Assembly (NCBI GenBank): GCA_000222875.2
Contig: AFRD01000102.1
Coordinates: 21,261 to 85,260, forward strand
From: Periglandula ipomoeae IasaF13
Taxonomy: Eukaryota > Ascomycota > Sordariomycetes > Hypocreales > Clavicipitaceae
DNA length: 64,000 nt
Direction of reading: 5' to 3'
Made by a program: the position numbers and the translations under genes
Notes under the pieces: generated by a model
What the model saw: only the letters and a program-made list of their open reading frames with translations
Databases searched by the model: none
What the model was told of the DNA's origin: nothing
Shown here: positions 56,257-64,000 of the stretch, in pieces
How the letters are laid out: every line of letters begins with the position of its first letter
Position numbering within the stretch: the stretch's first letter is position 1

Positions 56257-56803
56257 TCCAGCTATTACTAGTTTCCTATTAGAATCAAAGGGTCTGTCTT
56301 TAAAATTTTCACCACTATGATGATTCGGCCCTACAGCGCTGGTCGAGACACATTCCATGCTCGTCATGTGTATGTCTTAGACCAGAAGAGCTTCTCGGGG
56401 TGTCGCTTCTGTGGCTGGCTGGACTGTCCATTTCTGGCCCATTATTGAAACGTTTTTATCGCAATTTCCTGCGCTTTGCGAGAAGAAAACCGTCACATTC
56501 CACAAGTGGTATGACATGTTTCCGTTAGGCAACCACGGCGAGACGCTGTTCCTCTCTGGATCAAAAGTACTACCACAATAGATTCCCGCTATATTATCAC
56601 AATCCAACAGTGATGGACACTGATTCGAAGCGATATAGGCATTGGATTGTCTCGTATCTCAACCCGTTAGGATAAAGTTCCTTCGCAGGGTCTGGACCCT
56701 TCTTGTCTAACGGTGCGGGAACTGACTCTAAGACAGAAGCAAAGCTGGCACGCTCATGGACTCCTAAGAAGGACAACATAAGCATCTCCCCCTAAGGAAG
56801 AGG

Positions 56804-56810
56804 TATAAAA
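56804..56810 (+). promoter_or_regulatory. TATA box of the small secreted protein gene
   Basis: TATAAAA, 106 bp upstream of the start at 56916. Confidence 0.55.
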
Positions 56811-56915
56811 GACTGTCGGTACCACCTCAATCTGGCCCAACTTTCCATCCCAATTAATCCTACATTCTTACTGATTCAACTTTCGTGCAGTAAACCCCCC
56901 CAACATACCGCTACC

Positions 56916-57246
56916 ATGAAGTTTCTTGTTGCCATTTTCAGCCTCGCTGCAGTTGGACTTGCTTTGCCAGCGGTACAGCAGACACAAGATTTCGTAAGCA
57001 ACGTGACAATAGAGACAACTATAAAACAGCACATTGACATCTTTCTCCTAGAATACCATTGATACTAGAGAGGATGCTGCTACTGTAGCTACTAGCGGCC
57101 TTCTCGATACTCTTTCCGAGCTGGAAAGGACAGTTCCCGGTCTTGGTGGTCTCCTCAGCAGTCTTACGAAAACCGTAGGTGATACGGTGAAGGGCGCCGC
57201 GGGTGGTCTCCCTGTGGTTGGCGGTATTGCTAACGGCGTCTTGTAA
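56916..57246 (+). CDS. Small secreted protein (90 aa), cysteine-free
   Basis: Two exons, 56916-56993 and 57052-57246, in phase. Signal peptide MKFLVAIFSLAAVGLALPA, then a short mature protein with Thr/Glu-rich text (TREDAATVATSGLLDTLSE) and a Gly/Leu/Val-rich C-terminal half (TVPGLGGLLSSLTKTVGDTV, GAAGGLPVVGGIANGVL) that may form an amphipathic or surface-active helix. No cysteine, so it is not a hydrophobin. No family recognised. TATA box and pyrimidine-rich leader suggest strong or regulated expression. Confidence 0.75.
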
Positions 57247-57519
57247 CAAGACCTGGATCTCAAGGAGTGAAAGCTGAGTGCAAGCGTTAGCGTGCTAATA
57301 AAAATGCCATTTCGTGCTCCATGACTTTGACAAAACATGTCTCAAGCTTCATTATTCTATGAACATGTGTACCTAGATATCAGATTACGGCCAAGAGGTC
57401 TGGAGGCAGTAAACCCAAGCAATCTGTTCACGTTTCTGATATGCAACTAGCCCATACTTTTAGTAACATCCCTCAAGTATGTAGGTACCGTTCCGCGTTT
57501 GCTCGAACGAGTGTCCGCC

Positions 57520-57714
57520 TCAAACTTTTGAACAATTTATGTAACAGTTCACAAAGCCTGTGTGAGCGCCTTTGCCGGCACATCTTTCGTATGTCGGTGT
57601 CATGTAAAATGGGCGGGCACAAAGCGGGCAGGAACAGACGATGTTTGCCCAGTTCAGTTGCGGATGATTTAAGTCGGCACAACATATGAGGCAGTGCCTG
57701 GCCGGTACCAGCAT
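57520..57714 (-). CDS. Possible small Cys-rich protein (64 aa)
   Basis: Frame with ten cysteines in zinc-binding-like spacing (HCLICC, CSCPLC, YERC, FVNCYINC). No signal peptide; a longer overlapping frame exists on the same strand. No family recognised. Listed because the Cys pattern is unlikely to be random, but without expression support it stays doubtful. Confidence 0.25.
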   Translation of the reverse strand: MLVPARHCLICCADLNHPQLNWANIVCSCPLCARPFYMTPTYERCAGKGAHTGFVNCYINCSKV

Positions 57715-57857
57715 TACTCGCTCCCACCAGCGTTTTTCGACTCATCTCACAAATTGAGGGGCATCCATCTCGCCTGTTATTATGAAAACGCAGTAGAAAC
57801 AAATATACAGTAATTAATTACTCAAGACTAGGCACATATCTTTTCGCAACCCCCACT

Positions 57858-58127
57858 TTATACACGACAGCAATGCCGCTCACCCGGCGCCAGATCTGAC
57901 CGCCGTGAAAGCAGCACAGGCGAAAAGACCGTCCTAATTCCGTCTGGTACATGAAGTTTCGATGGAGCGAGTTCCCCACCACCCTTTATCGCGCCGTTGA
58001 TAAATGTTTCCCAATCCTGCTGTAGTTCAACCACTTTGTTGGAGTCTGCCGGGTTGCGATTCCGCTTTTTCTTCTTCCCCACGGCTTCCTCAGACTCGGA
58101 CGATGACCGAGCCGTCGTGTTGGTCAA
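57858..58127 (-). CDS. Possible hypothetical protein fragment (89 aa)
   Basis: Frame with a Ser/Glu-rich start (SSSESEEAVGKKKKRNRN), a basic nuclear-signal-like cluster and a plausible middle (VVELQQDWETFINGAIKGGG). It may be the last exon of an unseen or broken gene on the minus strand. No family recognised. Confidence 0.25.
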   Translation of the reverse strand: MTNTTARSSSESEEAVGKKKKRNRNPADSNKVVELQQDWETFINGAIKGGGELAPSKLHVPDGIRTVFSPVLLSRRSDLAPGERHCCRV

Positions 58128-58502
58128 GCTTTGATGCGGACAGTTCCTAGGTAGGCAAGCGCCCGTTAGTTATCCCCGTCGCAACTGATGATGTCGAGGG
58201 GCACGATGGCGGACTTTTATCCATCGTACAGGAGCTAGATTGTAGAGTCACATTCCCGTATCTGCCACGGCCAGTGTATAAATGCAACCCAGCTCTCGCC
58301 GACGATGAGTGTTGTTTCGATCTACCCCACATTCATCCGTCCGCTCATCGCTGCGACATCTTGGCGAACTGACCGTCTGAACTTACACACGCGACCGAGC
58401 GCCATCCACTACGCCAGAGAGTCAATCGCACTAAATACCCAGTTCTCGGCTGCCATTCAGTTGTGATCGCCTGGGTTGTCGAATCACCCTTTTTTGGTCG
58501 CA

Positions 58503-60169
58503 ATGGCACCGAGTGTATCCAGCGATGGGCCGCGACTGTCCCAAGATTCAACCCGACCAGCTGAAGATGTCTTGTTCGACTTCCTCCCAAGTTCGCAGGA
58601 GCAATATGCTGCTGTGGAGAAGAAGTTGATACGCCGGATAGACTGGACATTGATGCCGGTTATGATTTCGATGATTGTACTCAAGTATGTGAAGAGAATG
58701 GATCGCACCTTTTCCTGGTTCTTACAGCTGCTGATATTTGATGGTGCAATGCAGTTATCTCGATCGCAATGCACTGCCAAACGCTCGCATCCAAGGGATT
58801 GAGAAAGACCTCGGACTCAAGGGCAACCAGTTCAATATCTGCATTTCGGTTCTCTTCGCGGGCTACCTAGCTCTCCAGATCCCTTCAAACCTCATCTTAA
58901 CCCGTGTCCGGCCCAGCATCTATCTCCCTACTTGCATGGCCCTCTGGGGCGTTGTATCCGGAAGTACGGCCACAGTCAAGGATTTCAAGGGCCTCGTGGT
59001 CTGCCGTTTCTTTCTGGGTTTCCTGGAGGCACCCTTCTTCCTCGGTGCGCTGTTTCTGCTCTCGAGTTGGTACACGCCTCGGGAACTGGCAACTCGAACA
59101 GCCGTCATGTATACTGGGAGTCTTTTGTCCAGCGCTTTTGGTGGTCTCATTGGTGCAGGATTTCAGTATGGTCTCGATGGATCGCACGGTCTGCACGCCT
59201 GGCAATGGATGTTTTTGATTGAGGGCGCAGTCACCGTCGCGGTGTCTTTGGCATCTATCGCCATTTTACCCGATTTTCCTGCCACGACACCCTGGTTGTC
59301 CAATGAGGAGAAAGCCGTCGCTGTTCACAGATTGCGCGTGCACAGCGGCACCGTTGACGAGGGAGAAGGGCTCTGTTCTCAATGGACTTAAAATGGCTCT
59401 GCTAGATTACAAGGTCTGGCTTCTTACAGCAATCGTTATTCTCAAGACATCTGCTGGAGCCGTTACGGCGTTTATCCCAACGCTTGTCGAAACATTCAAA
59501 TTCGACAAGATTGAGTCCCTCCTCATGACCGCACCGCCATATGTATTTGCTGCCATTGTGGCCATGGGCGTGTCAATATCAAGCGACAAGACAGAAGAAC
59601 GATCCTGGCACCTTGTTGGGCCACTCTCATTCGGCATGGTTGGTTTCATCATCGCAGCGTGCACTCATGCCCTGGCGCCAAGGTACTTTTCCCTGTTCCT
59701 GATGCTTGGTGGCGTGTATGGATGCTTCGACATCACATACGCTTGGCTTTCATCCACAGTAGGTTCTCGTCTCAAAGCTCTCTGGCACGTCTTCTAAGAT
59801 TCTGTGCTGACCAATCTTGAATAGATACCTCGGCCTCTGGGAAAGCGCTCCGCCGCCTTCGCCATCGCAAACATGGTTGGCAACATCGCTCAAGTCTACT
59901 CGCCCTATTTGTACGACAAGTCCTCCGGGCTGCAGTACTTGCCGGCGATGATCGCCAACAGCGTGTTCGTATTTGCCTCTATAGCCTTTGCCGTAGGCCT
60001 GCTCCTCTGCTTGAAATGGGAGAATCGCAAGCTGGAAAGGGCAGAGGCTGCCACCAATGAGAGTCAACTGGTGGAAGATGACGCGGCGCCGAAGAACACG
60101 GACAACATCGTCGAGTCACGACTGGAGGGAGTGATCAAGTTGAACAGGGGCTTCCGATACATGCTGTAA
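58503..60169 (+). pseudogene. MFS transporter of the Dal5/allantoate-permease (anion:cation symporter) family, frameshifted
   Basis: Twelve-TM plasma-membrane transporter for small organic acids or vitamins. Exons 58503-58684, 58755-59758 and 59825-60169. The join at intron 1 gives MIVLNYLDRNALPNARI, the family's first-helix signature; then KGNQFNICISVLFAGYLALQ, YTPRELATRTAVMYTGS, HAWQWMFLIEGAVTV and ANMVGNIAQVYSPYLYDKSS. Near 59366-59372 the frame shifts by one in a G-run. The upstream frame ends with stop 59389-59391, while the family-like text (VLNGLKMALLDYKVWLL) continues in the next frame. One extra G explains it. A hydrophilic tail rich in Glu/Asn ends the protein. It lies next to a broken sugar transporter and GH88. 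Confidence 0.82.
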
Positions 60170-60485
60170 ACTGCTATCTCGGCGGATCTACATTATGATT
60201 GACGTGGCGCTTAATGATGTGTTGATTATCGTTGACAAAGGTCAGGTAGAATAAACCCTGAGAGATTGTTTGGGAGACAACCTAGTTAAAGATCCTCGTA
60301 AGTGGCACTCCATGGAACCGATGGTTGAAATATGCGCATCACCACAGTTTGGAACGCCAAGAATGAAGTGTCAAAATAATTGAACATGCTAAAGTACGTG
60401 AAAACCGAAGTCAAGCTCCTTGTAAACCTCTCCATAAGATCATTGCTTCCCCATACAAATCCTTAGGTAAAGACGCAGCCGCCAT
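60170..60485. other. Convergent spacer
   Basis: 316 bp between two transporter genes; no gene seen. Confidence 0.5.
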
Positions 60486-62130
60486 TTATGCTCTATCAAC
60501 TTGCACGACGCTGGTCTTTCCGGCAGCCTCGCTGGCTCGACGGCCATCTTTGTCAAAGCGGACGGCATCGTCACCATGGACATCAAGACCCATCTGCTTC
60601 ATGGCATTCGTCCCAACAGCCGCATCAGGTCCGTCAAAAATCTCAGCGACCTCTTCGAGAGACCGGCCCTTGGTTTCGGGGAAGAAGAACCAAATCAGGG
60701 CGAAGTGGGTGCCAATCGCGACACACCATACGATGTAATACTTGCATGCAATCGCCTCCATGGCCACCGGATTAGCAAAAGCATTGTACACACCAGCCAA
60801 GTTGCCCGTGAGTTGGTACAGCATGGATGCCTTGGCACGCAACGAGTACGGCGTGACCTCCATGATGTAAGTTGCGCCAATGGGCGAGCAGGCGTGGTAC
60901 CAGAAGGAGAAAACAAAGATCATGGCGAGCACGCCTCCTGCGTAGCCCGTATGCTTGAAACCAGTTTCCTGGTTCGGTGCAGAGCAAATCGTCCAGATGA
61001 CGTAGGATGCACCCATGCCTCCCATGCCGATCAGGAACAGCTTGCGTCGTCCTGCCTTTTCAACGAGCGTGGACAAAACGCAGGCAGATAAGAAGCCCCA
61101 GATTTGTAGACCGCCGTTGAGAATAAGCTGCGTCTTATGGTCGGTAATATTTATCGAGTTGAGGGACCTTTGACAGGTAATATGATGTGAGGGCATTGCC
61201 AGACCATTGAAGCATGGCAGGAATATACAGAGCCAGGAAGAACCGATGCCAGTTGCCCTTGGAGGAGATGTATTCGCCCCAACGAGATCGCTTCTGCAAC
61301 TTCTCCACCTCCAGAGTTGCCGTGATCTCAGCCATTTCGAAGCGAGCGAGTCTGGAGTTTGGATCTCCATAGCCATGTCACTTGACCAGAATATCCATGG
61401 CCTCCTTGTATCGTCCTTTGTAGATCAGCCATCTGGGGGATTCGGGAGCGAACATAACCAAAGCTGCTTGTACGACGGAAAAGGTAGCCTGCAGCAAGCT
61501 AGGCAGTCTCCATGCCCACGATCCTTGTATTTGGAACGTTCCATATGTGACCCAGGCCGCAATGATTGCACCAAGCGGCCAGGAGACGAGGAAGAAGGAG
61601 ACGACCTGTGCACGATGGGTCGAGTAGGTCACCTCGGACAGTAGTGGCGGCGCAGCTGTTGACACTATGCCGAGACCGAATCCGATGATGAAGCGAGATG
61701 CGACAAACATGCCGTAGTTGATCGACCAGGTCTGAATGATAGCGCCGACAATGATGAGAATTGACCCTCCGAAGATGGGCTTGCGGCGACCGAACCAGTC
61801 TCAAATCTGCGAAGATATGAGGATCGAGATGAGAACACCACCATTGGGGCCAAATGTCATGGCTCCCAGTCGTGTGCCTTTGGGTTCGCCAAAGAACTCT
61901 TGCCACTGAGGAAGCGACTGCATGCCGTTAAGCATGCTCGCGTCGAATCCCGTCGCCGTCTGTGTCAATAGATCGCTCAGCATGAGCAAGTTCAGCTTCC
62001 ATAGCGTCCAGTCCTTATACCAAGGCTGGCGATCGCGAGGAATCACATCGTTGAGAACAAGGCCCTGGAAGTCGTCGCTGCTGTCATTACTGCTGGGCAA
62101 TTGAGCCTCGTCGTTGTGAGGCTTGGCCAT
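60486..62130 (-). pseudogene. MFS sugar transporter, with two in-frame TGA codons and one frameshift
   Basis: Twelve-TM hexose/disaccharide permease. Starts at 62130 (MAKPHNDEAQLPSSNDSSDD), no intron evident. Motifs: GFDASMLNGMQSLPQW, DWFGRRKPIFGGSILI (loop 2-3 signature), FIIGFGLGIVSTAAPPLLSE, PESPRWLIYKGRYKEAM, NGGLQIWGFLSACVLSTLVE, RRKLFLIGMGG and PETKGRSLEEVAEIF near the end. Lesions: TGA 61801-61803 (SQI-stop-DWFGRR, where Cys is usual), TGA 61378-61380 (ILVK-stop-HGYGD, where Trp or Tyr is usual) and an extra C near 61163 shifting the frame between YYLSKV and LNSINITDHKTQ. Three independent lesions make it a true pseudogene more clearly than its neighbours. Confidence 0.88.
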
Positions 62131-62907
62131 GGCTAGCGGAGAACACAACAGAGGTCTCTTGCCTTTTTTTTTGGAGTAAAGCACAAGTAGAGACTCTGGA
62201 TGAGATGGATTATGGAGAGTCGTGAACTTCACAATCAAGGTGCATTCATGGTGGTTGATATAGCTCTGTGGGGTTAAAAGTTGGAGAAGGTAGCATCGGC
62301 ATCGGCATACCAGCCGGTGTTGGCTTTCTGATCATCTCCACGGGGTAACACCAAGTTTAGCTAGAACTATTGACAAAACTTCGTGTCAGCTGTGGCCGAG
62401 AATGTGCTACCTTGCGACGAGGCTCCGACTTCCCCGGATTGGGAACTAGTTTGAGCTGTGAATCGGATGTTCATTGGCCGTGCTAATGGTTTGAGGCTCG
62501 GGGCCCCCCAGACCGTGACTTTGTCCGATGTCCGTTTGGTGGAGCGGGTGGCGCCACCTATTTTACAACTACTAGATGATTTAGCCGGGTCTGTTGAAGA
62601 TGGCAGCTTTGTGGCGAGACTCAAGAGAATGACAGATGGTTTCGAACGCAGCTGTCAGAAATGAGACGATGTGACGTACGAGCCGGGCAGTCACGCGCGA
62701 TGCCTGATTTTGAGGTCTAATTGATCCTTGTTCATTCAGACTTTAGACATACTGTACCGAAACTGCAGTATCATATCATATATGATGGAGAAGAATATGC
62801 TCGAAAAGTATACTTGACAAGAAATCTTTATATCTATCTCTACAAGAATAAATCATTGCATCTGAAACACTTGGACTACAAGTTCAAGTCTACACCCCAA
62901 AATGCAT
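62131..62907. other. Spacer between sugar transporter and GH88
   Basis: Presumably the transporter promoter on the right-hand side; no gene seen. Confidence 0.5.
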
Positions 62908-64000
62908 TTAAAGCAGCCCCATCTTCAGCAACCTATTGCCGAACTCAATCAGGTAGTAATCACCGTAAACCAGCCCGTGATCCCAATATCTCTTGTGGTC
63001 CTTGGCATTATAGTTGGCCGTCGCGTTACGCAGGATTGCATCGAATCGACTGCCCGACTTGACTTACTCGGTCTCCACCGCACCGTCTTCTTTGCATACA
63101 ATAGACGTCTTTTGGGTCGATAATGAAAACTCGAGCGTGTCCTTCACGATGGTGATAGCCACGTCTCTGAATCGTTTGCTCTCATCTGTTTGTCCTAACA
63201 CTGCCAAAGCTTGAGACAAGATGAGCATCCCATTCGCGGCGATGACGCCGGCAGATGAGTCTCGAAGGGGGCCGTTACCCTCGTCAAGGATGGGAGCGTC
63301 AAAATCCCACAATGGGACATATCGGCCCTTGGTGCGGCTCTCGCCATCTACTGGAACCTCTACGACTGATGGGGAAGTTTCAAGGCGCAGAATAAAGTAT
63401 TCCGCGAGAGCCATCGATGTCTCGAGGAACGTTGGGTCCGCCGTCCAAAGGTATGTTTGGGCATAGCCCATGATACCCCAGGCTTGGCCGCGAGCCCATG
63501 TCGAGCTCGCCTGGTAGCCTTGCCCAGTGCGACGCTCCTTGATCGAGCCAGACTTGGGGTCAAAGTTGACGACATGGAATGTGCTATACAGCTTCTTCTT
63601 GCCACGCGGGTCGATTTCAGGACGCAAGTGTGAGCTAAGGAGGGTTTTGGCGTGGGCTGTTGCAGCTTCCGCGAGTGCTGTCTCCCCGGTATGTGCAGCT
63701 GCGTAGTACAGAAGATCCAAGTTGCACATTGAGTCGATAATGACGAGGAAGTCGTCTGTGGGGCTGGAGATGTCTACGCCATGCTGAGAGAGAACATCCC
63801 ATGATCGAATTGCGCCGACAATGCTGTTGTTGCGTGAATGCAGTGATCGTGCCGCAGTGACAATGGCGTCGAGGGCACGCTGGTCATGCAGCACCTCCCA
63901 GCGTACCCGCATTGACGGCTGGATCATGAAGGACATATCGTGTGTGTCTGTTCGATGAGCCATAGCATGTATCGGCTCTGTCCAAGAGTCTCCCAGAGAC
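62908..64000 (-). pseudogene. Glycoside hydrolase family 88 (unsaturated glucuronyl hydrolase), 5'-partial, with in-frame TAA
   Basis: Hydrolase that removes unsaturated uronic residues from lyase-produced oligosaccharides. The gene runs off the right edge of the window, where the frame is still open (SWTEPIHAMAHRTDTHDM). Motifs: HRTDTHDMSFMIQPS, IIDSMCNLDLLYYAA (conserved Asp), ASSTWARGQAWGIMGYAQ, WDFDAPILDEGNGPLRDSSA and GVIAANGMLILSQAL. The frame is interrupted by TAA at 63064-63066 (GAVETE-stop-VKSGSRF), after which the family C-terminus YWDHGLVYGDYYLIEFGNRL follows in frame to TAA at 62908-62910. Loss of about 50 C-terminal residues of the barrel would probably abolish folding. Next to a broken sugar transporter. 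Confidence 0.85.

Larger units (their letters stand above)
55983..56915. other. AT-rich interval with a palindrome and a possible degraded secreted-protein ORF
   Basis: From 56030 to about 56320 the sequence is markedly AT-rich and contains a tandem TATATTTAAG-type repeat (56067-56090 region) and an inverted repeat at 56234-56256. Minus frames 56377-56607 and 56597-56785 contain protein-like text (PNGNMSYHLWNVTVFFSQSAG) but no complete gene could be built. Confidence 0.45.
57247..58502. other. Spacer with doubtful small ORFs
   Basis: No firm gene. Minus frames 57520-57714 (Cys-rich) and 57858-58127, and a plus-strand frame without ATG at 58153-58377, read somewhat like protein. They may be remnants of small genes. 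Confidence 0.4.

Noticed and set aside
1..64000. CRISPR array, bacterial operon or prophage
   Set aside because: No regularly spaced repeats; spliceosomal introns and eukaryotic genes throughout.

Overview
This window is nuclear DNA from a filamentous ascomycete. Genes have several short introns (about 46-70 bp) with GTAAGT-type donors, CTAAC/CTGAC branch sites and AG acceptors. The gene set looks like Sordariomycetes, probably Hypocreales; the lineage is inferred from remembered family resemblance, not from a search. It holds orthologues of RPB2, GUF1, CTNNBL1, VMA10, PET117 and an HMCES/SRAP protein, plus many secreted or transport genes.

Layout. (1) About 1-30 kb is gene-poor accessory DNA: a mitochondrial SAM-type carrier, an interrupted tRNA-Ser, a siderophore transporter, a purple acid phosphatase, a secreted NlpC/P60 protein, a small Cys-rich secreted protein, an S66 LD-carboxypeptidase, a fatty-acid-hydroxylase-family protein, a GPI-anchored CCG-6-like protein, a reverse-transcriptase-related (rvt) pseudogene ending in poly(A), a WSC-domain sensor and a GH105 hydrolase. 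(2) About 31-54 kb is a dense block of conserved genes: SRAP/HMCES, an unknown protein, a phosphoglycerate-mutase-family protein, GUF1, an unknown protein, a large MIT-domain protein, CTNNBL1, VMA10, PET117 and RPB2. Almost all of these read cleanly. (3) About 55-64 kb is accessory again: a cyanamide-hydratase-like HD protein, a small secreted protein, a Dal5-type MFS transporter, a sugar transporter and a GH88 hydrolase running off the window end.

The most unusual local feature is the tRNA-Ser(GCU) gene at 1433-1571. Its anticodon is split between its second and third bases by 58 bp that carry every hallmark of a spliceosomal intron (GTAAGT, CACTAAC, ATAG), not by a standard 37/38 tRNA intron.

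The strongest global pattern is that conserved genes are open while many accessory genes carry one or more disabling changes. These include in-frame TGA/TAG/TAA codons in the siderophore transporter, S66 peptidase, HD protein, sugar transporter (two) and GH88, and single-base frameshifts in the carrier, phosphatase, hydroxylase, MFS and sugar transporter. The rvt locus has about seven lesions, one an exact 13-bp tandem duplication. Either these loci are decaying, as in a host-specialised fungus shedding nutrient-scavenging genes, or part of the assembly has indel and base errors. The clean housekeeping genes argue against errors alone.

Functional threads: sugar-acid and pectin-fragment use (GH105; two MFS transporters beside GH88), bacterial cell-wall peptide cleavage (NlpC/P60 and S66, both families of bacterial type), iron and phosphate scavenging (siderophore transporter, acid phosphatase), and surface sensing (WSC, GPI protein).
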